From Nematostella vectensis (Eukaryota > Cnidaria > Anthozoa > Actiniaria > Edwardsiidae), in NCBI RefSeq assembly GCF_932526225.1, contig NC_064037.1, positions 18,142,471-18,206,470 of the forward strand: a stretch of DNA of 64,000 nucleotides, read 5' to 3'. The position numbers were made by a program, and so were the translations under genes. Shown piece after piece: positions 22,961-34,529 of the stretch. A model generated the notes under the pieces. That model saw only the letters and a program-made list of their open reading frames with translations. It was not told the DNA's origin and searched no databases. The stretch's first letter is position 1, and the number at the start of each line of letters is the position of its first letter.

Positions 22961-23212
22961 GGCAAAGGTTATTTTCTCTTGCATCCTTTTGGACTAGAGA
23001 TTCCTTGAATTTATACATTTTCTGGAGACAAAGAAATGTCAATCCCATGGTTGAAATAAAAGTTAGGAAATTGTAATTATGAAATTATGTAATGGTTGCC
23101 TACTTGAAAGGCAGCTTTTGTGAAACATTTCAACATTTCCGCTTTATATGTGATTTCAGCATGCATTGGATATGATGTTTATCAGGTGTTGACTGATGTT
23201 GTAAAGCCAAAA

Positions 23213-23420
23213 ATCATTGTGGTCGCTTACGAGAGCTTGAAAATAAAAGAAAATCTCAGTTGGTGGTTTGAAATTGTGGTCGTTAACGGAGCTGGTCGTA
23301 CCAATAAATTGGTCGTTAACGAGAGCTTAGAATTACAGAGTTTGTGTGACAATTCAATTGGTGATTTCATGATCGTGGTCGTTATCGGAGCTGTTTGCTT
23401 ACGAGAGCGGTAGCTCAGAG
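23213..23420. repeat. Cluster of GTCGTTAACGAGAGCT-like motifs
   Basis: At least five degenerate copies of 'GGTCGTTAACGAGAGCT' lie between 23219 and 23415, at irregular spacing. The plus frame 23120-23413 runs through it and is probably a by-product. Its 3' edge (GCGGTAGCTCAGAGAGC) resembles a tRNA D-arm but no tRNA fold is completed. Confidence 0.45.
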
Positions 23421-23498
23421 AGCTTCGACTGTAATAATTTTAATCATTATAGTAAAGATAATGATGAAAATAATAATGGAAAAACTATTGATAAACCC

Positions 23499-23924
23499 TG
23501 AAAAACATGCTCTTGTCTTCTCCCTGTGAGTTAGAGTAGCTGTTGCTTGTTGTCGCGGTAAGGAATGGCACGAAGTAGCCTGTGCAGCTACCACTAGACA
23601 AAGTATGATTCTTGATAAAGCTGTGGACATCTGCTGGCGAAGATGGTTATGGGTAAAGGACATCATTAAGCCTTTTCTGACGATTGATCCAACTTTCATC
23701 CTCCTGGCTATTGAGTTTTTGAAGCGTTGTACATATTGAGTGAAGCTTGAAGAATATGACTGCTTGAAGTGACATTTTATGAGCACTCTACCACGCCTGC
23801 AAGATACTTCAGGTGTTATTCTTATTTAAATGAGAAAATCTTTGTTGTATTAATGATGTTTTTAGTTTGAGCAGGTTCTGGCGACATTTTAGAACAAAAT
23901 ACTGTCAGATGAGAATTGGCCCTC
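23499..23924. repeat. Direct duplication, copy 1 (0.43 kb)
   Basis: This segment matches 24616-25048 in the same orientation at roughly 85-90% by eye, including TTCTCCCTGTGAGTTAGA, GCACGAAGTAGCCT and GAGAATTGGCCCTC. The minus frame 23415-23786 crosses it; copy 2 is broken by stops, so there is no good case for a conserved protein. Confidence 0.8.
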
Positions 23925-24615
23925 GTTAGTTGTACAATGAGAATGTTGACTGCGCAGTTATAGCTTTTTAAGGGTGATAACTGCTGACCATGGTTTACAA
24001 TTCAGTGTTGTCATGATGACAATAAGACAAAGATGCTTTTAAGCATCACTTTCTTTATAATGCAGGGCCAGCAAATAATGCTTTTCCTATACAATCACAA
24101 TACCATGCAATATATGGAGGTAATCTTACTTGCTCTTATGAATAGCATTACACACCCAGCTCTGCACACTAATCTCGGTGTGCTATTTTTTTGATAAAAA
24201 TTTTCATCTTTCAGAGTATGCATGTGCGAATTCACATGTTTTTCTTAAAAGTGAAGAAACATTTATAATCCATATTACAGCTTATGTTGATTGGATTTAC
24301 GTTTGCATGCTAAAGCTTTTTGTGGAGATGACACTTTGCGCTGCCATACTGGTGATATGCATCGGTACAGAGAAGTATAACCATCGAAATGGGTTTCCAC
24401 TGATATTGTGGAAATGCTGTTCGTACTTGTAAGCTCCATATTTCAGAAGTTTATATGGAACTTTGCAACCCGTTGAGGGGAAAGACTGCTGCTTAGCCTT
24501 TGCGATAAAACCTAAGTTGTTAAACTTATTTAAAAGGGAAGATAAGATGAATGACAATAATGATTATAATAATATTAATAACAATAAGGAAAAAATGTTG
24601 AAAAATATGAAAACC

Positions 24616-25048
24616 ATGGAAAACATGCTTTAGTTTTCTCCCTGTGAGTTAGAATAGCTGTTACTTGTTGTCGCGATAAGGAATAGCACGAAGTAGCCTC
24701 TGCAGCTACTGTACCTCTAGACAAAGTATGTTTCTTGATAAAGCCGTCGGCCTCTTTTGGGGAAGATGGTAAACAGGAATGGACATCCTTAAGCCTTTTT
24801 CTGGCGATTGATCCAAGTTTTGTCCTCCTGGCTATTTACCTTTTGAAGCGTTGTACATATTGAGTAAAGCTTGAAGAATATGACTGATTGAAGTGACATT
24901 TTGTGAGCACTCTACCACGCCTGCAAGATACTTCAGGTGTTATTGTTATTTTAATGAGAAAATCTTTGTCACATTAATGATGTTTTTAGTTTGAGCAGTT
25001 TCTGACGACATTTTAGAACAAAATACCGGCAGCTGAGAATTGGCCCTC
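24616..25048. repeat. Direct duplication, copy 2 (0.43 kb)
   Basis: Partner of 23499-23924, starting 1.1 kb downstream of it. It abuts the Helitron helicase relic, so the pair may be a repeated terminal or internal part of that element; this is inference. Confidence 0.8.
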
Positions 25049-25139
25049 AAAGTCATCTTTATCCGCAGGATGAGAGTCTTTGCCGCTGCATTTGTAGTGA
25101 ACAAGTGAACTATACTCATAGGGAATTTTTCTTCACCAC

Positions 25140-25612
25140 GTCTTGATTGCAGTAATCGTTTATGCAATTTTGCAATATTGCTCCTACAGATATGACACTT
25201 ATCCCACCAAATGGCTCTTTACTACCCATAATCTGTTGCAATCTCAAATTCAAAAAGTTGGACATGCCTCTCCCTACCTTGGAAATCTCATCAAACAACA
25301 GTACCTAAAGTTTACAAAGATGAACTCTAATTGTATTTAGCCTGTCATTATCAAGATTACAGTAATCAAAACCTCGATTTGCAGGTATTTTGAACGTAGA
25401 GTGTAAAGTGTTGCCTTTGATATTAAATGCTGCTTTACCTGTGGGAGCTGTTTTCAAAACTTATAAAAAACTTATGACTCTCACCAACAGTACTGTTCAG
25501 ATATCTTATTAGTGCTTCATATTATGCATTGGTAACTGTGCTTTTGCCAAAACCAGCTCCACCACTAAGAAACAACCTTAAAGGCTCATCTTTTGTTTTG
25601 ATTGAATGCAAT
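25140..25612 (-). pseudogene. Helitron Pif1-type helicase relic
   Basis: The minus strand encodes successive helicase motifs in order: FLSGGAGFGKSTVTNA (Walker A, about 25535-25585), APTGKAAFNIKGNTLHSTF (about 25385-25455) and LFDEISKVGRGMSNFLNLRL with EPFGGISVISVG (about 25160-25300), the DEAD-box-like DEIS motif. This arrangement is that of the SF1 Pif1 helicase fused to the Rep domain in Helitron rolling-circle transposons. An early stop (NA*YEAL) and frameshifts disable it. No Rep HUH domain or Helitron terminus was found nearby. Confidence 0.75.
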
Positions 25613-25693
25613 ATATGATAAAAAAATTTTCGTTGCTTTTGGTTTAGGGGGTATTGACACTTTTTTATCCGGAATGTCAATAGTCCTCACACA

Positions 25694-25775
25694 AAGGCCA
25701 CACGGAGATGTAAAGTATCCCCTCCCATGTGCCTAAGGCCACACGGAGATGTCAATTATCCCCTTCCATGGGATG
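25694..25775. repeat. 41-bp tandem duplication
   Basis: AAGGCCACACGGAGATGT at 25694 recurs at 25735, followed each time by a TATCCCCTYCCATG-like segment. Confidence 0.7.
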
Positions 25776-25918
25776 ATAAAAATAATTATTACAGATCTAA
25801 GGTTGCCATTTAATGAAAATGTATGCCTTATATTCTAGAAAAATTGTGAATGGCTCTATTTTTCCTGCATCTCCAACAAAACAAAATTTATTATAATATG
25901 AGCAAAGCAAGAGTGTTA

Positions 25919-26215
25919 GAGCGGTTTTTACCTGACTGTCGTGAAAGCAATTCATGGGTAATTCACTGCAGTCCAATCAAATGTGAAATAATTTCAATAA
26001 CAAACCAATCAGATAGCGAAGTGATTTACAATGTGCGCATCAAAGACTGAATTTCCTTCCAAAAGTAATCGCAAGTAATTGTGTAGTTTTCTCTACGCGA
26101 TCTGATTGGCTGATGAATCAGTGAATATGCTCTCGACCAATCACAGCCCGTAGCAATCGCAATTACTCAGTAATTGGTAATTACTCACGACACGGCTGTC
26201 ATATGAAAACCGCTC
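25919..26215. mobile_element. MITE with GAGCGGTTTT ends
   Basis: The left end GAGCGGTTTTTACCTGACTG and right end (read inward GAGCGGTTTTCATATGACAG) are imperfect inverted repeats; the interior has repeated CCAATCA and TGATTGG boxes. I recall an abundant anthozoan MITE with these ends, which supports the organism call. A clear target duplication is not visible. Confidence 0.6.
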
Positions 26216-28989
26216 CATAAACGTATAATAAAAAAAAGCTGTAAATGGATTTCTGGACTGTGAGGAGTGTCTGTTCGGTCCCATGGATAGCTTACACAGT
26301 TATTTTTTACAATACTTTACCTCTTCAGGTTGCGAAGTTTATTCCCAAGTTCGCAATTAGCTTTGTAATCGCGCGTTTAGAGGGAAATATATCAAATTAA
26401 ACCAGCTAGAACCTTCCAATATTCACAGACCACTACAAGCAAAGCCTCATGAGTCAATGTCATGTTTATAAACAACATTTTAAACCATTTTGATTTGAAG
26501 TTACGAACCTGGGATTAAACTTCGCAACCTGGCGCGATAAAGTAGCTCTCGTCTGTGTTGTTAACGCATGAATGGTCGTGCCAGTCTATCCGTCACAAGG
26601 CACCCATTTCACCCAGTCCACCCCAGACGCCTTTGAAGGAGGGGTTGGAGGATCTTCTCCCTTGCAAGTAAAGCATATTTCAGTCTCCTAAATAATTCAA
26701 AGCATTTGTTACTTTTGAAAATGAAAGACAGTGCACGACTTGTAAAAACCAGAAACAATGAAAACGGAATGTAAATGGAGTGAACGAAAACATTATCAGT
26801 GTTTAAATAATAGTCTAACTTTAAATATAATAACAGTAAAATCTCGATCTAACGATGTGCTGCGGCACCGGAAAGATAATTAGATCCGAGATTTTTTGTC
26901 ATACACACGGCAACAAGGGGCCAATTTGCAATGCCATGCGCAGCAATCGCTGGTCAAATTGTTTGAATTGCAGGCTCAAGTCACGGAAGACCACGCTAAA
27001 AATTTGAAAAAAAGGCGCGCGTTGTTTTATTTTTCGTTTTTCCTTCTTTGTTTTGCAGTGCGGTCCTGTCCTTGGTTAATGTGAGTTAAGACCAATGGAT
27101 TTGTAATGGATACTGCAGGTTAGTCCTGTCCCAGGACTGAGATCATGAATCAATCAAGACAATGAGGCCGTGGAATGATGTCCACCTAGCAAACTGTTTT
27201 CAATAAACACTAACAAGCAAAGAAGATTTTGGTGCAGTGTCATACAGTACCCTTAGATACAAAACTTTCTTAGTACATTTTGGGGCTCCTTACACCAAAG
27301 CCTGGAGACTGCCCTGCACAGTTTTACTCTCGTCAGATAGTATATGAAACACTTGGAATACCGCAGTCATTTTCCTACATTTGACTTAAGTGAAGTGGAC
27401 CATCAGCAGCTAGAAGTCTGGATCATACCTATGCTAAACATTTTGCTTCTGGGCCTGCAACAAATAATACACAACAAGTTACTGCTGATCAACCTAAAAT
27501 CCTTTCTGTCATTGTATTGGGCCCCTCCATGTATCTTTAAATGCCCGAGAAACTGTATTTAATGATTTCCTATCTTTTTGTGAAAATATTTATGCTCAAC
27601 TCTTTCCAAAAGTCATGCTGGCCAAAAAACTCTAAACCCTGGAGATTCAGTTTTTGTTTATTGAAAAGATGTGCATTTGACACTGGGGAAACAGCATTTC
27701 ATGAGAAAACATTACATTATTACAATAGGGGCATGTGAGATCCCAGGTGGAAATAGTTTTAGTGAAGAGAGGGGCCTGTATTGACATTGTAAATAAACAG
27801 CAGCCACTAAAACAATCTTTCAGCAGCTTATTTAGGCAATTTCCCTAATTTTTGATAGAATTTCTGCTTTACAAGTTGAAAGTATACACATTAGTAGTTT
27901 CCAACTTTTTTGGTATCATATACTAGATTTTGAGATATGTTAACATGAATATGGCGTAAAACAGTCACGAGGAAAAGAATAAAGTAGTTGATACAGTATT
28001 TCTCTATGAAACTGAAGGCGATTATTATTTTATTTTTTTTATCTTAAATAAACACATGTTTACTTTATCTTACCATAAAGCAGAAGCTTGGAGCCAGCTT
28101 TCCTTGGTGAATATCCGAGCTTGAATAAACCCACAGAACGATAAACGAAGCCATACTTGTTCGATGCGAATAATTCCTTCGATTTCCTTTCAGTCTCTCA
28201 TACCATTTTTTCTCAAACATTTGTCATTTTTTGGTGAGTTGGAAAAAACCCAAACAACTTATAAATTTGAGTTATTTGTCCAGCCAGGATCATGCTCACA
28301 AAGTTTAAAAACTCTCGCTTTTTTGCGAGCACTCTTGCATAAACATTCGGCCACTGAAAGCAATATGGGCCATCGAGTGGTATCTAATACGCTGTTTTAT
28401 ATGCGCGTTTGGTGGACATATGCTAGCATGAAAGCACGTGGTGAAACCAGAGAAAGAAAGTCCTTGTAAACAGCTGAATTTCCTCCTTCTTTCCTACAAC
28501 CACATCAAACAATGTGTGAAGCACATTCACAAGGAAACATGTATGAACTTTATTTGCATTGTTTGGTGAGATTCGGGAGGAAATATGGATAAAACCGCTC
28601 GGCAAATATTGCATTTCGAAGATTGCATCATCAGAAGTTGGATTTTTGGTGAACTTCACGGCGGAATATGACTGGGACTCAGACTTATTCCTTTAATTCG
28701 GTAAGGCAAGTTAGTTGTATTTGACTATTTAGCTTACCAATATAATGTTTCTACAGGTGTACCATTTTTTAAAGTAAAGTTGTCTTACCTAGGAATCCCG
28801 ATGTTGCTGTATCCGAACTCCCCGGGCTTCGTGACTGATGCCGCAAAACCACTTCTCATAACACAAGGATTATTCCTAGACTTGTCTTAACCACACGTGT
28901 TTACACTAGTGGAATTCACGGCTAATATTTCACTGCAAAAAATTGTTTTCGAACTTCAACGTTCCTCACTTTTTCGTCCCTTCCTGGAA
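26216..28989. other. No firm gene in 2.8 kb
   Basis: The stretch has several short frames (26896-27084, 27344-27562, 27541-27738, 28164-28469 plus; 28423-28659 minus) without recognisable domains. An 'ATCTCGATCTAACGATG' segment near 26840 resembles 'GTTAGATCGAACATCGTTAG' near 41020 and may be a dispersed repeat. Confidence 0.3.
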
Positions 28990-29145
28990 AGGTGTTCATG
29001 ACCAGGCCTAGAGGTCATTTGTTTTTCCGTACATTATCGTCTGCGACAAGAGCTAGGTCACCAGCTTGAAGATTCCGCGTCGGAAGGTGCCACTTACGTC
29101 TCTCCTGGAGGCTCGGGATATGCTCCTTTAGCCATCTTCTCCAAT

Positions 29146-30880
29146 GTTACCTGTTACCTGTCCTCCTCGTGCCGTGTGGCACATATAGGGCCTTCACAGT
29201 GCTTTTCCACTTTTCCCTGTCTGCTGCTTTTGACCGCACCTAGTCCCAGTTCCTCCACCCCGCCTCGCCTCTCTCCCTTTCCACAATCCTTCGCCATGTT
29301 GTTTTGGGTCTTCCCTGTTTCCTTCTGCCTTTTGGTGTCCAAGTTAATGCTACGCTGCAGTCCTTTTATCTTCCTTGTCTCAACGCGTGTCCGATCATTT
29401 TCATCTTCCACGTCTCGCAACCGTACAATAAAACCGAAAGTACCAACGACTTGTAAATCTTTATCTTTGTCCGTCTCATGATCTTCTTTGAGTTCCATAT
29501 ACGTTTCAGCCTTGTGTACACACTCCTTGCTTTTGATAATCTATTTCTGAGATCTTTCATTCCACCACCCTCTCTGCAAACTTTTGCTCCTAGGTACGTA
29601 AACTCGCTGACGTCTTCGATTTCTTTTCCATTGATCACAATATTTCCATTCTGTTTGGCATTTATCCTTAGCATCTTCGTCTTCTCTAATTTTATTTTCA
29701 ATCCCGCTCGCCTAGCCTCGCCGTCCAGCTTTGCTGTCTTCTCCTGAATATGGTGTTTTGTTGAGGAAAGCAATGCTATGTCGTCCGCAAAGTCCTGATC
29801 GTCCAGTTTAGATGTAAATTTCCATCGTATTCCATTTTCTCCTTTTCCAACTGACCTTCGCAATATCCAGTCCATGACCAATAGAAACATAAAGCCCGAC
29901 ATATTGCAGCCTTGCTTTACCCCCGTCTTTATGTTGAACCATTCTCCTGTTTCACCCTGATCTTCGACCGCACACTGGAAATCTTCATAAAACAGCCTCA
30001 CAATGCGTATAATCTTCTCTGGAACTCCATACTTTTCCATAATTACCCACAAACTCTCACGATCGACTGAATCGAAGGCTTTCTCAAAGTCTATGAAATT
30101 AACATACAAAGTTGCCTGCCACTCATTCACTTGCTCTATGATGTTTCTCAGTATAAATACTTGCTCCGTAGTTCCTCTCCCTCTTCTATAGCCAGCCTGC
30201 TCTTTTCTCAACTTTTTGTCAACTCCGTTTCGTATTCTGTCAATAACAATTCTCCCAAGTATCTTCCCTACGATGGACAATAAGGTGATTCCTCGTGAGT
30301 TCTTACATTCTTTCAAATTTCCTTTCTTTGGTAGCTTTATTATAAGCCCTTTCTTCCAGTCATTTGGGATGGTTTTATGCCTCCACACTTTTACAAGTAG
30401 CTTATGCACTCGCTCGTCCAAGAATTCTGGGTCTGCCTTCAGCAACTCAGCTGTGATATTATCTATGCCCGGCGATTTTCCATTCTTTAGTGTTGTGATT
30501 GTATCTTTTACTTCTCCGAAAGTTGGTTCATTGACGGATATTTCCTCTATCAATTCTCCGAATTCAAATTCAACTTCATCCTCCGGTTCTATGGGGTTAT
30601 CTGGTTGCTGTCTATTTAATACTTCCCTAAAATGTTCTGTCCATCTTCTCTGTATTTCCTCTTTTTTACTGAGAAGGTTACCGTCCTTATCCAACACTGC
30701 GGTGCTGTGCCTAGGTCTCTCGTTACATAGTTTCTTCGTCGATCCATATAAGGTCTTCATATGTTGGCTTCGCGCCGCCTTTTCAGCTTCAGATGCTATC
30801 TCCTCTAACCATTTCTTTTTGTCTGCCTTCAAACTTCGCTTCACTTCTCTGTCTTTTGTGAAGCGAAGTTTGAAGGCAGA
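29146..30880 (-). mobile_element. LINE (non-LTR retrotransposon) inserted in the BEL relic
   Basis: The LINE is flanked by a 13-bp target duplication CATCTTCTCCAAT (29133-29145 and 30881-30893). On the minus strand it carries RT, a C-terminal segment and a tail made of AGGTAAC repeats next to the left duplication. It is truncated at its 5' end, where a 22-bp inverted duplication (30822-30843 versus 30859-30880) sits at the junction. Confidence 0.9.
29150..30858 (-). pseudogene. LINE reverse transcriptase, C-terminal part
   Basis: The main frame (to 29366) contains the RT blocks in order: KKWLEEIASEAEKAARSQ, KSPGIDNITAELLK, NSRGITLLSIVGKIL, QAGYRRGRGTTEQVFILRNI, YVNFIDFEKAFDSVDRESLW, TGVKQGCNMSGFMFLLVMDW and a catalytic FADD (LDDQDFADDIALL). 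It ends at LYGCETWK. After an apparent deletion and frameshift, the remaining C-terminus is readable as WTPKGRRKQGRPKTTWRRIV and KWKSTVKALYV down to about 29155. Endonuclease is absent because of 5' truncation. Clade assignment (RTE-like or other) is not safe from this fragment. Confidence 0.85.
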
Positions 30881-30881
30881 C
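30821..30881. repeat. Inverted duplication at the LINE 5' end
   Basis: Arms 30822-30843 (TCTGCCTTCAAACTTCGCTT and two more bases) and 30859-30880 are perfect inverted repeats with a 15-bp spacer, directly against the target duplication at 30881. The outer arm is an inverted copy of LINE coding sequence. Confidence 0.95.
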
Positions 30882-31206
30882 ATCTTCTCCAATAGTGATG
30901 TTTTATTAGTTGTGCTTAGCACCAACGCTTCTCTCGGTACTTATCCTTCTCGTCTGGTTCTTCTACGGGAATATTCGTCGACGGCCGGATATTCAGAAAA
31001 TGACTCGGCGTAGGCACTTCTTCATCGTCGGGACCTGTAGGGTCCTGGAATTTGCCATACGTTCAGCATCAGTAAAGACCGCATAAAGCACGTCCTCGCC
31101 CATAAGGTCTTGACCCATCACGCTCTTTAGACTTCTCTTTATAAAGCGCACCAAACGTTCCAAGACGCCTGACATGTGCGAGGCCGACGGGGTCTGGAAA
31201 TTCCAA

Positions 31207-31250
31207 GAGCACCCTACGTCTAGTAGCTTGCTGCTAGACGTAGGGTGCTC
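31207..31250. repeat. 21-bp-arm hairpin in BEL relic
   Basis: GAGCACCCTACGTCTAGTAG... (31207-31227) and its complement (31230-31250) pair over 21 bp with one mismatch and a 2-bp loop. It sits where the BEL integrase core is deleted. Confidence 0.95.
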
Positions 31251-31313
31251 ATAAACGTAACGTATGAGTATCCGGGTCACGTGATGATCCTTAGGTAGGA
31301 TCATTGGATTCAT

Positions 31314-33947
31314 TGCGTCTAGGGGGGCCCCCTATAACAATAGGATAGGGCTGCTCATAGTACCTTTTAGGGTTTCTGAATAGAATCACTGGCATTTAAA
31401 TTTGGCACAGTACAATTTTTGGGTCACAACAAGCTTTTATTAATGAATGTTTTTTCAATGCATTTCCAGTAGTTACTAACCTCAGTGGTTTCTTCTCTAG
31501 GTCTTCAATATCCATTATGTACCTCTGCACGCCAAGTTCCATGTTATGTGCATAGTCTGGTGCCTCAAATGTAGAGAAGACAGCTAAATTTTAGTTGAAC
31601 TTGGGTTCTTTAGATTTACAATCTAAAACAGCAGCTTGAAAGATCCACCACCCTTGTCACCAACAACTTTAATCCATATCTCCTCATCAGGGATCATGCC
31701 AGGTGAGATTGTTGTGTCTAGCAGTAAGCAAAATATGGTTGTTGTAGGCAAGCAATTAAGTTCAATATCATCAAAGGGTGGGGGATGGGGTCACACTTTT
31801 TTTATATCATTGATTTGGGAACCCATTTCTCAAAAATAAGCATCTAAACAAAGAACTGTTTTTGTTTTGAAATGGAAAAATATTATTTTATAATGCAGAA
31901 GTTTGGGTGTGAAACTTAGACTAGGGCTGTAAGGCCCTCGCCCTCGGCTGTAAGGCCCTCGGGCACAGACAGCCAGACGTATTTCTTTGCCACCTCCAGT
32001 CTTGTTAAAAACAAATGGCATTTCTTCTGAATAAATGTCTGTGTACTTTTGGTCTTCTGCTAGCTTGCGCTGTTTCCTGCTAGCTTGCGCTGTTTCTTCT
32101 CTCTGGCAATTTGCAACCCAAAGCTATTAAGCCACCTAAACTTACATAAAAATAATGACTGTGATGTATGGAATTAATTACAAACAACACGTAGGCTGTG
32201 TCTACACTTGATGCCGCAGCACCAGTGCCCGAGCACTAGACAATGACAGAGAAAAAGTACCGGACACCAGCACAAAGCCCAAATTTTGGCTGGGCACAAA
32301 AATATGTTTGTTCAGATTGGTGCTTGGGCGCTGTGCTCTGGCACTTAGTGTGAGCAAAGCCTTATTGCGGTTTCGATGAGACCCATGGAAAAGACTCAAA
32401 AGGGATATTTGCAGTCTCTATTTAACTGGCACTTTTCTGTCGCAAAATTGATATCGGGTACTCCATCAGAGTATTTAATAACCTCCATTTAACAGCCACC
32501 ACTGGACGAAAAAAAGAAAATAAGTACCTTTGAATGCATACAAAAAGGCAAAGAAATTTAAACTTTAGATACATTTTAGTGTATCTTTCAGTAGGCTGAA
32601 GTATTAACTATAAGTACCTTTCAGTGCTTTTTTAAAATTTTCGAAATGTTCATTAAGAATACCACTGAAAGATACATAAATTTAAACTTTATGAATCTTA
32701 TCTTTAATCTCTTTTAAGTTCCTTAAATAAACATTAATGTAATATTCCTGAATTTTAAAGCCATTAAATATTATCTTTAAATTTCTTTTAAGGTCTTTAA
32801 ATAAACGTTTATGTGACTATCCTGAATTTTTAAAGCCATTTCAAGTGTACCTTTATATAAATATCATGAACTCATTAAATTTCACCTTTTAACATTTAGA
32901 AAGTTTATCTCAATTTCATATTTAAGAACCTATAAATAACGATTCAAGGTGTTTTTCAATATAGATTGTGTGAGGCTCTACAGCGTTCACGGCTGAAGCA
33001 CTGAGAATTTTGCATAGTTTGATCCACATCACCATAATAATTTTTGAGCAGGGAGACACAATCAGTATTAAGCTTTCATTCTATTTTTATTTAAATCCTC
33101 AGTCGTCTCTTACATGTGCCTAATGGCATGAAATCTGATTTGATATACAAATCTTATAATAACTTACCTCTAAAAAGCTATCTTTTATTGGATAAAATGC
33201 TAACTATAAAAACTAATGTAGAACAAATATTAAACAGTCAGCTTGACTCAAAAGCATACTTATGAAAGTAGGAAATAATCACTGTTTTTATGTATATACA
33301 TATATAGAATTGAGACAAAAACATCATGAAAATTATTTAAAATTATGAAAAAAGAATACAATTCAATAAAAAAGTGCTTTATGTGAAGAATATAAGGTTT
33401 CTTCGCTGGCCAGATAAAATAAAACCGAAGGCTCTTTAGCGTACGGTGGACGCTGATTCGAATCGAATAATAGACACAACTCAAAGAGGAAAAATATCGC
33501 CTAAACTCGAAAGGTTGCCCTTAAAGACAAGAAATAACCAAGGAACAAATTAACAAGAACTGGTTTCGATCAGTTAGGCTTATCTGTAAGTCTCGTGAGG
33601 CTCACTTTCGGCGACAATTTTATTCACTGTTTAGTTCTCACCTCACGCACGCAGTCGCTGATTTCCCGCCTTTAAAGCTCTGTTTTCCTCCAAACTTGAA
33701 GTTATGTGATCAACATGTTTTCATTGGTAGGCTTTGCCATCCGATTTAATGTCATTGGAAGAAATAGCGCATCTTTTGGCATGGATTTAGAGAGAAGTTA
33801 GTTGGACCAAAGTCATACTTCTAAACACGCTATGCGAATAGCCCGCCGTGTTGAAGGGAAAACAATAGATACGCTTGCGCGTCACTTCCTCTCGCATATG
33901 ACTGACTTCCTCTCCGTCCACTATGCCGGTGAAGCTGTTATAATTAC
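31314..33947. other. No gene recognised; short tandem repeats
   Basis: The segment holds a duplicated GGCTGTAAGGCCCTCG (about 31925-31965), a 20-bp tandem TGCTAGCTTGCGCTGTTTCY (32059-32098), and A+T-rich near-repeats of TTTAAATAAACRTTWATGT with CTGAATTTTAAAGCCATT (32700-32850). The frame 31636-31839 and others have no recognisable content. Confidence 0.35.
32194..32361. mobile_element. Possible hAT-like MITE
   Basis: GGCTGTGTCTACACT at the left and AGTGTGAGCAAAGCC at the right form imperfect inverted ends (11 of 15). No convincing 8-bp target duplication is seen, so this is tentative. Confidence 0.25.
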
Positions 33948-34415
33948 TGTGATTGTATCGCGTGTAAAGTCATTCACAAAGTTCCGCTCGTTGCTTACGC
34001 ACTATAAAAACCGGTCGGGTTCACGACGTCACGGCAGGTTTCATTGGTTTATAATATGTGGTCAACTGGAATCAATACGATTACAATATGGTCTTAGCAA
34101 AGCGTCTAGTTTACAGGAATATTTGGTTGAGCATGATCACTAACTTGATAACATTCATTGGTGCTTTACAATCGTATAATAGTTCGCTAGATCAGATCTT
34201 ACGAATATATCAAGAATAGATATTGAGCTAAATCACTTACCAACGTTGGCGGGTATTATCTCCGAAATCACTTATTCACCGTCACAAGGATTCACAAGCG
34301 GTATCGCGTCCAGATTCACTTAGATTCACTTTAGCGTCTATTTGCCGTATAATTTGAGAGACTAAATAATGTAATCATATAACGAAACAACGTCACTTCC
34401 GCTCCAGCGGTAACA
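33948..34415 (-). repeat. 3' LTR of BEL element
   Basis: 468 bp, partner of 38405-38872. The purine-rich TTAGGGGAGCCA on the minus strand immediately before it (about 34416-34427) is the probable polypurine tract. The plus frame 33802-34143 crosses it and is not a gene. Confidence 0.9.
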
Positions 34416-34529
34416 TGGCTCCCCTAAATTGGTACAACAATTTAATCAATCTATAAGCTATAATTTCAGTTCAAAAATCAGTTGCATAGACTTGTCAGTG
34501 TAGGCTCTCCGATGGGGAATTCCCGGTCT

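Larger units (their letters stand above)
28990..31313 (-). pseudogene. BEL/Pao integrase and DUF5641 relic, split by a LINE
   Basis: On the minus strand, 31313-30993 encodes MNPMILPKDHHVTRILIRYV (start of the BEL integrase zinc region) jumping to WNFQTPSASHMSGVLERLVR (end of the catalytic core with its ExR-like block). The reading then passes LTPSHFLNIRPS-like sequence near 31000, and after the LINE resumes as WRRWLKEHIPSLQERRKWHL and LALVADDNVRKNK at 28990-29150, the DUF5641 module. The middle of the integrase core is missing and replaced by a 21-bp hairpin at 31207-31250, so this copy is dead. Confidence 0.8.

Noticed and set aside
23395..23470. tRNA-like GCGGTAGCTCAGAGAGC
   Set aside because: Only a D-arm-like piece is present; no B box (GGTTCGA), anticodon stem or acceptor pairing follows.
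29478..31013. Long plus-strand frames opposite the LINE (up to 265 codons at 30216-31013)
   Set aside because: They are antisense shadows of the LINE RT; their Ser/Phe/Leu-rich composition is that of a complementary strand and they hold no motif.
31636..31839. Plus frame as a possible exon
   Set aside because: No splice sites of quality and no recognisable protein content.
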